DNA of 64,000 bases from Cristatella mucedo (Eukaryota; Bryozoa; Phylactolaemata; Cristatellidae), in assembly GCA_009760855.2 (NCBI GenBank), contig WPIO01000013.1, positions 3,389,001 through 3,453,000 on the forward strand, written 5' to 3'. Under the pieces are notes generated by a model. The model was not told where the DNA came from and ran no database searches. It saw only the letters and a program-made list of their open reading frames with translations. Both the position numbers and the translations under genes were made by a program. Position 1 is the stretch's first letter, and every line of letters begins with the position of its first letter. This document shows positions 1-42,329 of the stretch, one piece after another.

Positions 1-812
1 TAGTTCACCCTTTGGTGCCACCAGTGCTAGCCAGATGTTGAAAGAAAGGGCTGCTTATGCAATGTGTGCTGCTTAAGGCTGCTTATTCCTGCTGGGTGAG
101 AAGCTTTCCACAGCCTCGTTTGCTGGGCTGGTTGCATGACGGAAGTGCAAAGGTCGAAATCTGCTGCTAGCTGCAAGATTCATGCTGGTCTTTGGAGCTG
201 AGCCCTGGTACCCCTGGTACCAAGCATAGTGCCAAGCACCTGCTAGTCAAATTTTCTTCTTTAATATCGGCTGAGATTGACAAAAATTCCCTCTTGGTCA
301 ACGTGGGTGATTCAATCATATCTTATATTGTATGGTATACTCTGCCTTCCAAAGGTTTCTACGCACCTGGTCCACTGTTCCTGAGTTCGGTTGTTGCTAA
401 TGTATGTACTGGAGTAAGTCATTATGCTACACTAATTATTAAATTGTAACAATCCGTCAATACAATTTTTGCCTTAGTCACAGTTTGCTATGTTTGGCTC
501 TAGTCTTAGTCACTGCATTTGTGGCAACCTTGTCAGTGGCTCTCGTGTAAATAGATGAGCAGACGTGATCACCACTGCCCTCTTGGAGACCATCCAGCAG
601 GACCAATTTTTCACTTGTTTTGTCATCGACGACGCCTCGGTCAATGATGCGCCAAGGTACCCGGATGTCTCCTTGACCTGTTGGGGCTAGCCCGTGCCAT
701 ACCGTCGCTCGGTACACGAGCAGAACATGTCGCCAGTTGCACAGCTTTCTGAAAGTACTAGATCGGTTTGATGTCGCTCCACGGAAATGGCAATTAAAAC
801 CAAGAAATCGCG
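1..812. other. left edge, nothing assigned
   Basis: No gene, RNA or repeat could be supported up to about position 780. The sequence just before 813 may be the decayed N-terminal part of the Tc1-like element that follows, but I could not align it. Confidence 0.4.
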
Positions 813-1605
813 ATGTGCCTTAAGATCTCAGAGGGCACTGTTTGGACTACTATTAGGAAACATCTGAACTATGGTAGTGCAGAGGCACTGACTGGCCTGC
901 TAGGGTTGCACTCGAGTAGCTTCTCCGAGGGAGGACCGGCTTCTGAAGAGCAGGGCTGTGAAGGTTTGCGACTGCTAAAATGCACCGCTAGAGTCTCTGC
1001 CAAGGTCTACTAGAAAGGTCGTACGCCAAAATACTCTGAGTAGACAGTATCACGAACAAGGGCTGAACACATTGGGTGACTAAGTTCCAGCCATTGTTGA
1101 CTGTGCAGCACAAAAAAGCAAGGCTAGATTTTGCTCGCCGATACCAGCACTGGACAGCTGCACAGTGGAGCAGAGTGCTGTGGGCGGATGAGTCTAAGTT
1201 GAATCTCCTCAGCTGCGACCAAAGGAAGTAGCATAAATATAATGAAATGAAATGAAATAAATAAAAATATAGCTCATTTGTATTGCACCCCAAGATAACT
1301 TAAGTCTCTACTCAGATACTTCACATAGGCCTCGGGCTCGAGACCAAGACTTCGGTTCTTAAGTACATTCACCTTGACCTCGGTCGTTGCAAGCACCTTA
1401 ACCACTGGGCCAAACTAGCACTGCAAGTACGTTTGCCAGCGAATGGGTGAAGCATACATTGACTGTTTTCTCTAAGAGACAGTGAAATTTGGTAGTGGAA
1501 CTGTAGTGTATGGGGTTGCTTCTCAACTTCCGGTGTTGGGAGCTGCTGGTAGCTGGTCGAGTCAATGCCGAGGCAATTCTGTGAATTTATCAAAAATCAC
1601 GGTGC
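813..1605 (+). mobile_element. Tc1/mariner-like transposase relic, interrupted by a SINE
   Basis: The translated pieces follow the Tc1 transposase order. A helix-turn-helix segment comes first (KISEGTVWTTIRK, about 817-856). The block around KKARLDFARRYQHWT follows, ending in the catalytic-core motif WADESK at about 1183-1200. After a SINE-B insertion the frame resumes at about 1428 with GEAY and then TVKFGSGTVV at about 1480-1510. This order matches the DDE region ahead of the second catalytic Asp. Stops and frameshifts are present, so it cannot be active. Terminal inverted repeats were not located. Family assignment rests on remembered Tc1 motifs; confidence is good for the class and low for the boundaries. 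Confidence 0.75.
1262..1421 (-). mobile_element. SINE-B copy inside the Tc1 relic
   Basis: Read on the - strand it has a tRNA-like head (TTTGGCCCAGTGGTTAAGG, resembling an A box), a TCGAGCCCGAGG B-box-like stretch, and a tail ending near CAAATGAGC followed by an A/T-rich run. At least five other copies occur in the window. It splits the Tc1 reading at about 1232/1428, so it inserted after the transposon. Confidence 0.75.
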
Positions 1606-1610
1606 CTTGA

Positions 1611-2454
1611 CTAGCGATTGATTGTACCAAACAAATTACATGTAATTAAATGCTTCTTAACTTTTCTCCGTAATAAAAACTGGTACAGAGTTAGATCCGA
1701 TCTTAGTCTTAGGTGTTTTGAGTAAAATAGTGTGCTGGTAGATGCATAGAAACTTTTGGAAGGCAGTACATGTCTTAAATACAGCCGACTCTGCTTATAA
1801 GAATACGCTCGGGCGGGCAAATAGGCGTTCTTGTATGCTGATCATTCCCATATTCGAGGTGAGACTATCTGTGGGATGCAGAACTGCTGTTCTGATAAGC
1901 GCAGTATTCCTAAATACGATATTCTTATACGAGGAGTCCTCTGTGATCGTGTACGTTTCGACTTTCACTGGTCTGACCTACCCCCACTTTTTAGGTTATC
2001 TGGTCTAGCTAGAGATTACCTTGTGAACTGTTAACGCCCGGTTAACAATTGTAACACCGTGTGCATGACTGAAGCCGACTCGTTTTGTTAAAACTCTGCT
2101 CTCTGCCTTTTTGTTCACTCTTTTTTGTGCCGCTACTCCATCCGCTGTAACTCTTCTGTCACGTGTGCGACCTCGTGTGCTCCCCTCCCTCTCGATCGGT
2201 TTCATTTACCCTTTTTCTTCTTTTGTTTTGGACTCAAGTTGAAATCTTGCCCCATCTTACGCTACCTGCCGAGCACCTACTACTAACCGGTATTACCGGC
2301 CTGCATGTTGAGGCTCACTGCCGTAAACCCACCCAACATGCCACGCTTGCCTCTTCAAAGCCCGTGCGGCATGCGCTGTTTCTGTGCAGGTCCGAAATCA
2401 CAATATTTGCTGCCTTACTGCACGTGTGCACCGAGGATGCATCTACCAAGGCTT
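1611..2454. other. no supported gene
   Basis: One short open frame at 1831-2034 (+) has a coding-like look but matches nothing I recognise and has no convincing splice sites. The rest shows no signal. Confidence 0.4.
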
Positions 2455-2516
2455 TCTATACAACATCTGTAAAGTGCCTAGAGAGAGATTCAGTTTTCTG
2501 AGGGTGCTATACTTAT

Positions 2517-2551
<35 letters not shown>

Positions 2552-2552
2552 G
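2455..2552 (+). mobile_element. LINE-A 3' end with ATT tail
   Basis: The stretch with GTAAAGTGCCTAGAGAGAGA, then a GGGTGCTATA-like block, ending in an (ATT)n array at 2518-2551 is the same terminus seen at 24696-24775 and 62655-62730. Only the last hundred bases of the element are present, as expected for severe 5' truncation. Confidence 0.75.
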
Positions 2553-2815
2553 TTAAGGCTTGCTCTGATAGTGCTGCTCTTGCCATAAGTCATCAATCAT
2601 CACTCATCTTCTCTCTTGCTGTCTCCTCTCTGTCCAGACTGTCAGTCGTGTACTTTAACTCATGTTGCTTTCACATGTATACTTCCTTAAGTCGAGCCAG
2701 AATGTGACGATTAGTTGCTCGAGTTTTCTACGCCGCGCCGTGCATCGTGGTATGCGAAGAATGCTAGCAGCAGTAGCAGCATGTCGAGCTGCGTCTGATT
2801 GGTGGTGGCGCACTA
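2553..2815. other. no supported feature
   Basis: Nothing assigned. The last part (about 2730-2815) is GC-richer, with an inverted CCAAT (ATTGG) near 2798 and a small open frame starting at 2761. A promoter role is possible but unsupported. Confidence 0.3.
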
Positions 2816-2847
2816 GCGGAGCTGCCTGCGGCCTCGGGCAGCTCCGC
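2816..2847. repeat. perfect 11-bp hairpin
   Basis: GCGGAGCTGCC at 2816-2826 and its exact reverse complement at 2837-2847 flank a 10-base loop. It sits in a GC-rich patch upstream of the visible SH2D4-like exons. Confidence 0.9.
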
Positions 2848-3008
2848 TGGTGTGAGCACTCAGCACTGCTGGCAATAACTTGAGCAAGCTCGATTGCCCC
2901 TTTGATTGTCCGTTGGGTGTGTGCAAAATGAATGTGTGCGCACCCCTGCGTGCCGAATGGTGGCCGAGCATTTGAGCTCCAGTCGTGCCGAGCACACGGC
3001 GGGAAGGA

Positions 3009-3014
<6 letters not shown>

Positions 3015-3074
<60 letters not shown>
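3015..3074. repeat. (GA)n microsatellite
   Basis: An uninterrupted GA dinucleotide array of about 60 bases. Confidence 0.98.
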
Positions 3075-3076
<2 letters not shown>

Positions 3077-3857
3077 CCCACAATCCTATTGCTCAAACTC
3101 AGGTCGAAAATACCACGTCAGTAGGCCACAGACTAGTGCAATGCACTCTTAATTGAGAGCAACTGGAACAGATGGAGACCCCCAAGAAGCTCCTCCTGTA
3201 CTCCTCCTAAGGCTAGGGAAGTGGGTATTTCTTAACCAAGCAATATACACTGGTTAGTATTCCACTGCTACTATACTTGCATGGAAACAACTCATCTGTA
3301 TCTTTACCTATACATCGTGCCCATTGTCATGAAGTGGTGGCCAGCCTCGCATTATCACGTCAGTGTGCATTTAGCAAGTCACACGAAACCGATGTCAATC
3401 CATGCTTTCTTTTATTTTGCATCGTTGCTGAACGTTCACCGCTCGATATTTCTGAAAGATTGAGACCATCGTTCAGATAATCAGAATCAGGTCTAGCAGC
3501 CTGACTGCAGGAGTATTTTATGTGGTTTAAAGGATTCCTAATCCTAATGACTTCTTCAGGAATACCGTTTCATGCATCATTCGTTTTTTCTGCTGCTATC
3601 ATCTGTCCACTTAGCCCCATTATCACCATTGTCGAAATGCCATTTCTGTAGTATTGTTGAGGTAGCAACTGCCTTCTACAAAACCTATGCCATCGGCTTC
3701 ACAGCTGGTTTCAGCCAACTGACTTATAGGCTGATTGTGCCACTTGGATATCCTCTTAGGACCGAAGGACAGGCTATTGTATAAGTTGCATGTTGTAACA
3801 CTGTAGCGACGAAAATATCCTCCTTGATGCACATACTGCCTATTCTTTTGGCTGGGT
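3075..3857. other. no supported feature
   Basis: No exon, repeat family or RNA recognised. It probably lies in or upstream of an intron of the SH2D4-like gene. Confidence 0.4.
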
Positions 3858-3886
3858 CCCTATTTGCCTCCAGGAGGCAAATAGGG
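3858..3886. repeat. perfect 14-bp hairpin with 1-base loop
   Basis: CCCTATTTGCCTCC at 3858-3871 and its exact reverse complement at 3873-3886 are separated by a single A. It lies 62 bases before the first visible exon of the SH2D4-like gene. Confidence 0.95.
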
Positions 3887-3948
3887 GTTTTGCAATGCCT
3901 TCACAGTTTCAGCAGCAAATATGGTCCATCCGTCTGGGAATTTTCTAG

Positions 3949-10917
<6,969 letters not shown>

Positions 10918-10992
10918 AGATAAATAGAGCGATCATAGGTCAAAGCCAAAATCCCGATTGGCAGCAGATGTGCATTGTAGCCACGTTGGACA

Positions 10993-10998
10993 AATAAA
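10993..10998 (+). promoter_or_regulatory. candidate poly(A) signal
   Basis: AATAAA 76 bases after the TGA of the candidate last SH2D4-like exon. Placement fits, but the hexamer is common in A/T-rich sequence. Confidence 0.4.
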
Positions 10999-10999
10999 T

Positions 11000-11528
11000 T
11001 CCTAAGGCTGTTGGTCTCTTAGCACATTCAGAAAAGTCTGCAGTGATTGTAAAATTCCTTTGGTAAGATCGATCTTCGTATGGAGTTAAATCAGCCCAAG
11101 GTCTGTGAGACTGACTTGTCTACTGCCGAAAGTCTTGTGTGAGGAACATCTCAAATGCAAACTTCTTGCTGTTAAAGGCTATGAGTTGTACCTTAATTTG
11201 GCTGCCCTCTCCCTAGCCGAACTGATGTATGTAAATACGAGTTAACTTTTTGATTCCTTTAGTCCCCGAAGGCAGCTTTCGGTAGATGGCCAAGTCTCGC
11301 AAGTTTCTGGTTGTCTCCATCTTCTCCACAATAATTAATCAGCACTTAACTCACTGCTCATCGAAAAAAAGTGTCTTCTAAACAAGATCAAGTCGAAGCA
11401 CCACTCTCAATCTTCATGCGTATGCCACCTATTTCAGCTGGAGTCGTACTGCTTTGTCTATCACAGACCGTTTAGTACGAAATGGCAGCTAAGGCTGAGA
11501 TGACGCGAAACAGTTCGCAAGCACTTAC
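11000..11528. other. intergenic, nothing firm
   Basis: On the - strand a short open frame at about 11218-11340 reads METTRNLRDLAIYRK onward and looks mildly coding, but it has no family match and no secure splice link. Confidence 0.3.
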
Positions 11529-11737
11529 CAGCTGGCTAGGAGAGTATCTCGGCTAAGCAGGAATGATGTGGCAGATGAGCATTTTAGATGGGTATCAAGT
11601 TGAGACTCGAATGGTCGTGTCGCACCTAGCGAGATTCTCCGGCTTCCCTTGTACAGAGCAAGGCCCTGCTGATGGCGTAAGTCGTGGTGACTGTCTATAC
11701 CACTAACTTCGCTTTTTCTTATTTCGATAGACTTCAC
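11529..11737 (-). CDS. possible exon, unidentified
   Basis: Between an acceptor GGTGATAG and a strong donor GTAAGT the - strand is open for 69 codons (VKSIEIRKSEVSGIDSHHD onward) with ordinary amino-acid balance. It is in phase with the candidate exon ending at 11968. It could belong to the 3' part of the CDKL2-like gene on the same strand, but I found no complete phase-consistent path from exon 9. Confidence 0.35.
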
Positions 11738-11967
11738 CTATCACCATAAGTGGCCAGGAGCTCCTTCTATATCCGTGTGGCCAGATATGCAGCCCAGCCG
11801 ACTACGTCAACATATTGCCTGAGCACGTGGAGACGACACTGCTATGATGATTGTAGTCACCTTCTACTACGCTGATCACACACAAAAAAGGTGCCGTGCA
11901 TGGGATTAGACCACTGTCATGCTTAACGGCTGGAGCTGAGCACTTGACTCTACTACTAATCGTGTAC

Positions 11968-12074
11968 CTTACACAGGGGATGTGTGCATGCTAGATGTGC
12001 ATTAGAAATGCTCTGATAGCACACAGTGGCCCGAGAAGAAGTCAGCCGGTCAACCACTGGAAGATGTGACTGCT
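11968..12074 (-). CDS. possible exon, unidentified
   Basis: The - strand is open through QQSHLPVVDRLTSSRATVCY to THPLCK, then GTACAC as donor. The reading frame ends in phase 0 and joins the 11737 start without a shift. The acceptor is unclear; GGCAG at about 12075 is one choice. It matches no family I recognise. Confidence 0.3.
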
Positions 12075-12600
12075 GCCTGATGTTTGTCACACGCACGTCA
12101 GTTGAGGAGCTGTGACATCTTCCCCACATTCCTACTCCTACCATGCCACAATCGCCCAGTTTCATTGTTGTTCCTATGCACGGTATTTCGGTTTTACTTG
12201 CTTGACCTACTTGTCATTGAATGGGGAAAGTTGTTTTCCGTGTTTTTTGCCTCTGATGTGTGCTAGGTCTCCCGGCTGCTATTAACTTGTATCCTCGGAC
12301 AGTGCGCCGGTGCGAATTCGGCATACGACTGGCTCCTCAGCAGTATCCAGATGCTCTGCACTATCTAGTCCCGGCGTCTGCTCACATATCAAGCCGGCTC
12401 CCTTTGGACAGAGGGGATTCCCATCAATTGCTGCGTTTCTAATATGCTGGCGATTGCACTCAGCCTGCTAGCATGCTTCCAGCTATTAAAGCTCGAATGA
12501 TTGTCTTTTTTTTTAATGACGGCGTGATACCACGGATGGTGCAGCATAGGCGAGGGGCAAACATGTTTCTTCACCACTACAATCGGATTGCTATTGTTAG

Positions 12601-12768
12601 GGGGATAGATATACGCCGAGTCAACGCCGAGTCAACCTCAGAAAGCTGCAGCTGGGGTGGGCGCGACCTCGTCTCTTCTTCATTGAGCAGTGTGCCAACG
12701 ACAGGCACGATAAATGGGCAGACATTCCGGACGGCTACTTCAATCACAACCGCAAAAGCAACCTGTAG
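12601..12768 (+). CDS. coding-like open frame, possible last exon of unknown gene
   Basis: After TATTGTTAG the + strand is open for 55 codons to a TAG. The C-terminal part (LFFIEQCANDRHDKW, then ADIPDGYFNHNRKSNL) has mixed composition and an aromatic/charged pattern typical of real protein. No partner exon upstream was found and the family is not recognised. The opposite strand is also open here, so the call is tentative. Confidence 0.3.
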   Translation, partial: GDRYTPSQRRVNLRKLQLGWARPRLFFIEQCANDRHDKWADIPDGYFNHNRKSNL

Positions 12769-12815
12769 TGGGAGGCTCGTGGTAGGAAAATTCTCGGGAT
12801 ACAAATGAGCAACCC

Positions 12816-13069
12816 TTAAAAATGTGGACGGTCCCGGCTCAGCAGCACAGCAAGAGCACCAGGGGCCAGACGAGTCGAGGATGCACACGCCGAGGCCGCA
12901 GCAGCGTCGTCTGCTGGGCTGCCGCGGTCGATCGCCGATGGGCAGCATAAGCGAAGGCACGACGGTGACGGGCCGTCTACGGGTTGCAACTGCAACCACA
13001 CCGCCTGCCTGCTTGCTTGCCAAGTCTCTACTCCCCCTCCATCCCCTGGAGTCCAACCGAGTGTGCAGG
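12816..13069 (-). CDS. possible terminal exon of the CDKL2-like gene
   Basis: A CT-rich tract ending TCTGCAG gives an acceptor in the phase required by exon 9 (15875). The frame then runs 83 codons to a TAA. Composition is Ala/Ser/Pro-rich and GC-rich, so openness by chance is likely; one acceptor in three would match in phase. Confidence 0.3.
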
Positions 13070-13099
13070 CTGCAGAGAGAGAGAGAGTAGCCACTCAGG

Positions 13100-13529
13100 C
13101 TTTGTCTGTGCTGATCTTCATTCCTAATCGCCTACTTCACTGGGCCCCGTGACACCGTTTGCCTCGGTGGCGGTGCTGCCGGCGAGGAGAGTAGTTGAAC
13201 AAGCCGCGTCGAGCGAGAGCATGTTCACACCGACGGGAAGCTCTCTTTCAAGCCGCCATCCAGAGCAGAATCCTGCAACGCCGCATGCGTGACTCGGCAC
13301 TCAGCTCCAGATCAGTAGCCAACAGGGGAAAGCAAAGGAGCAAAATAAAGAAACTATGCCCACGAGACTGGTATGCATCAGCTCTTCAGCTGTCTTCGAT
13401 TACGTAGCCTTGGTTCACTGGACGAGCAGTGCTCGTAACCTCGTCCACCACCCGATTGATGACTTCAGGATGGGTTAGCTTTCATCATGCAGATGCAGTG
13501 AAAGCGGTGCAAGCAGCAGCAGTCAAAGT
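13100..13529. other. intergenic, nothing firm
   Basis: A - strand frame here is open over about 60 codons, but its donor phase does not fit the 13069 acceptor. No repeat family was recognised. Confidence 0.3.
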
Positions 13530-13680
13530 GGCCCCAGGATCTCTTAGCCCAGAGGTAAGGTGCCTGCATGTCATGTGACCTAGGTTTGAGTCTGGCGAGC
13601 AATTATTTATTGTTGCCACAAGCAGAGAGAAGCCTGCTACGGTTCTTGTGCTGCTATTTCAACGAGGCAGCTTAAGCGTT
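13530..13680 (+). mobile_element. divergent SINE-A copy
   Basis: TAGCCCAGAGGTAAGG and GGTTTGAGTCTGG resemble the A and B boxes of SINE-A. The body keeps the TTTATTG...CAAGCAG and TTCTTGTGCTGCTAT landmarks. Confidence 0.5.
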
Positions 13681-39166
<25,486 letters not shown>

Positions 39167-39224
39167 ATGGAGGCCATCGATCGGCTAGTGGACGAGGCAA
39201 TCGCAGATCGTCTCGCATTCAACG
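39167..39224 (+). CDS. possible divergent first coding exon
   Basis: An ATG opens MEAIDRLVDEAIADRLAFN, an amphipathic-looking helix, followed by GGTACCT as a possible donor. It points away from CDKL2, about 390 bases from its start. No second exon found; without splicing the frame stops after 30 codons. Confidence 0.2.
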
Positions 39225-39552
39225 GTACCTGCGCCATGCGGTGCCGGCGTTGCTGACTCCGGCACCGCCTGGCGCAGGGGGCTGGGTGCTCCCACGCCGG
39301 AGTCCAAATTCATCATGAAGACTGAGCTATACGGGCTCCTCTGAGCATCATCCTACGCAGCAGGGCAGCCCCGGCTGGAATCTGATGACATGGCTGCTGG
39401 GGGCAGACTCGGCTTTCTTGCACCAGTGCTCGAGACGTCCGCGGTCAACTGAAAGACTGCTGCTGCTGCACCTGATGAAACCGATCAGCGATCAAACGAC
39501 AGAAACCAGAGTCTCGATGGAAAATTGTCAAAGGATTCAGATGAGAATTGAA

Positions 39553-39555
<3 letters not shown>

Positions 39556-39600
<45 letters not shown>
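39556..39600. repeat. (GA)n microsatellite
   Basis: Uninterrupted GA array. Confidence 0.97.
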
Positions 39601-39602
<2 letters not shown>

Positions 39603-40956
39603 AAAGACCTATCTAGAGCCCTCACAAGAATCAGCACCTGGTGTCTCTATGAGCAGCATCTTTAAGAGGTTTCACGATGCCCTGCAAGCCACAGCCAACC
39701 ATTATGCTGCAGTCCACTACTGGCCGCAGTGGCAAGCTCCACTTACGCAACAAAACGTGCACACCGTGCACCGGGTGCACATCACTCAGCAGTCTGCTCT
39801 GAGTGGCCGCCGATGGCCACTCTACCATCACTCAGCCCGTAAGAACCCTGAAGCCCTGAATGCCGCCCTGAGTGGCAATGGAGAGACTCTCGAATGCAAC
39901 TAAAAATGAACCGACCACAAAAAGAAATACTCGCCCTTGCTCCAAGACACTTCCACCCACTCCGTTCAATTGTGCATGCGCATGTGTACCGAGAGAAGAT
40001 GGAGAAGTGGGAAGAGAGTATTATAGCGGTGTGCAAGCGTGCATGTGAGCATCTGTGCGAGAATACGTGCCAACTTGTATGCATGCGTGACATATGCATA
40101 GGCGTGTGTATGTGTGTGTGTGCGCGAGCGGTGTGTGCCTGCCTGTGCATGCACGTGCCCGTGCCCATGCGTGTGTGCATAGGAGTGGGTTTGAGCAAAC
40201 GCTCACACGTGCATGTGTATGTGAGTAGGCTCAAGAATAAGAGCGCACCTTAAAACGAAAGAATTGTGTGAACTGTCGGAGTTTATATTATCCCTGTTAT
40301 TACACTTCTAAGATTTTGAAGCAAGGTGCAGGCCTCCCCAACAGCCCAAAATAAGGACAGTTTAACCTGTACAAGAAGCAGCTGATCACAACAACCTCTC
40401 GTCAGCAAAAAACGACCCAGACACCACAGTGACCCTACGATCCGAGCCTTACTAAGTAAGCATTGAGCAGCCTAGCTGAGCTAATCTCTAGGCCCTGCGT
40501 AAGAGGCCTCTGGGAGCGCTGTTGCTCATCGAGAGAATTCCTTGCACCGCCCCCCAGGTTAGTCGTGGACAGAAAATCTTGACATCGCTAAGCAGACCTA
40601 GTCAAACGGGCAAAAAACAAAGATGGCACCATTCAACCGGCACTCTAGTGCACCAGCTGGCGCAGTAGGCATGCAAGTGGCACCAGCATATCCTGTCTGT
40701 ATCGGCCCCCCCCCCAGCCGACTGGCAACTGTCGATGAAAACACCCACGCTTTAGACCCGGTTGGAAAGATCGGCTATATGTTAACGTACACAGTCGTCA
40801 AGTGGTCGGAAAAGTATGGAGAAGTATGGAGAATGATGCGAACAGACAATGGCCACAAGCCTCACCAGAAACTTGACATGTCGGTGCTCTTCTCCAGGGG
40901 GACACGTCCCCGCAGCGGTCGCGGCCGGCAGTGTCACCTAGCCGCACACAAGCGAT
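39601..40956. other. no supported feature
   Basis: A TGTG/CATG-rich, simple-sequence-like part lies at 40020-40230. No gene recognised. Confidence 0.4.
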
Positions 40957-41646
40957 TCAAACGCCGCCCTTCTGAATGGGCGGTGGCAGTGCTTTCCTTG
41001 TCCCCTCCTTGCTACCCTGGGGGGAAGGGAGGGTTCCGGTGTCGGTTCCTCTTCCTCCACCCCTAGAGACCAGCCTGCCTCCGAAATGGCTGGCAGAGAC
41101 GTGCGCACGGCTGCCACGGAGAGGGCAAGTGCTGCCGGGAATGGGCTGCAGTCTCCTGAGGCAGGCAGCCATCTGAGTCCATCGGTCAGTCTGGGGTGCC
41201 CTGGTACCGGAGTCTGAGTCTAAGACCATTGCCTGGTACTGAAAGCCCGTCAATTCGGAGAAGGCGCATTGATAGCGGCTGTTTGGACGAAGCCCTTTTT
41301 GTGGCTTGGTTGCATCCATTGTGACTTGCATAGGCCAGCCGGCCTTTTCAAAGGCGCTCGACCACTGAACACCGCTGGCTTCGACAAGCCTGTACCTATT
41401 TGGTCGGGCCCCAGACTCGAGCTTCAGAGCCCGATAAAACTGAATCAATACGCGGCGCTGCCCATTCCCTGCAGCAGCATTGGAAGTAACATTCCTGTCA
41501 TTCGGATCCGCACGTGTGGTTTGTTTGCTGCCGGCTTCGCACGGCTGCCCGCACTTGCCAGCTCCCTCACGTACACGCGCCGTCTCCGGCGGCTGCCTCC
41601 CAGTCGAAAGGAGCTGCCTGATTCTGGACCGAGCATGGCCGGTCAA
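40957..41646 (-). CDS. unidentified 229-codon open frame
   Basis: One - strand frame is open for 229 codons. The middle (about 41190-41500) has protein-like, varied composition, for example VLIQFYRALKLESGARPN and LTGFQYQAMVLDSDSG; both ends are Arg/Gly/Pro-rich and may be non-coding. The GC-rich context favours chance open frames, and the + strand is also open for 155 codons. Family not recognised; it could be one exon or part of a retroelement. Confidence 0.35.
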   Translation of the reverse strand: MTGHARSRIRQLLSTGRQPPETARVREGAGKCGQPCEAGSKQTTRADPNDRNVTSNAAAGNGQRRVLIQFYRALKLESGARPNRYRLVEASGVQWSSAFEKAGWPMQVTMDATKPQKGLRPNSRYQCAFSELTGFQYQAMVLDSDSGTRAPQTDRWTQMAACLRRLQPIPGSTCPLRGSRAHVSASHFGGRLVSRGGGRGTDTGTLPSPQGSKEGTRKALPPPIQKGGV

Positions 41647-41840
41647 GGCGATGCAGCAGCAGCAGCACGGCCGGTAGCCGATGCTTATAGCATTAAGGCC
41701 AATTCAAACCAGTCAACAACGTGGCATCCACAGTAACGCCATATCCACTCCTGCAGTGACAGACTACTCACAGCCTCAGGGCACCGATTTGGCACAAGGC
41801 AGGAGGACCTCCTGCCCCCGGGTCATGGACTAGGGTCGTA

Positions 41841-41995
41841 GCATCCGGGTCATGGCCTAGGGGTAAAGTGCTCGACCGTGGGTTTGAGTACTACAGCTAG
41901 CAGTCCTTCATTGCCGGCTGCAAGTGACATTTTAGCAGCAACTGCTCTTAAAGCCACTGCGGGATAAATGGAGGCTGTTGGATCAGCCGACCCTT
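41841..41995 (+). mobile_element. divergent SINE-A-like copy
   Basis: TGGCCTAGGGGTAAAG (A-box-like) and GTGGGTTTGAGTACT (B-box-like), then TTCATTGCCGGCTGCAAG and GGAGGCTGTTGGATCAGC as in the SINE-A body and end. Confidence 0.6.
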
Positions 41996-42329
41996 GCTTT
42001 GCTGCATTTACTTACACTTAAGAACAGACTTGCTACAATGCCGACAGCCGACAGCTGCTAGGCTACTGCAGCAGGCACGATAAGTGGCCATTGCACACAG
42101 CTGCCGGCACAGCCTGCCAGCGTACCATCAGCACTCGGCAGCTCCAGTAGTTGACTGAATCAATCGACAGCATAGTAGCGATTACTATTATGTCCAGATG
42201 GTGCCAGCACTGCCTCTGGCCGAGAGTCATGCGCAGCACGGTTGGCTTAAACTAACAGTTGCTTTGATCCCTCCCAGCCAGCCCCTCCAGCATGTCGAAC
42301 TCTCAGCTCCCTGCCTGCATGTGTTGATG

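Noticed and set aside
12689-12766. - strand short terminal exon giving a Cys-rich end (SCFCGCD) for CDKL2
   Set aside because: In phase with exon 9, but only eight codons, and the + strand frame at the same place looks more like protein.
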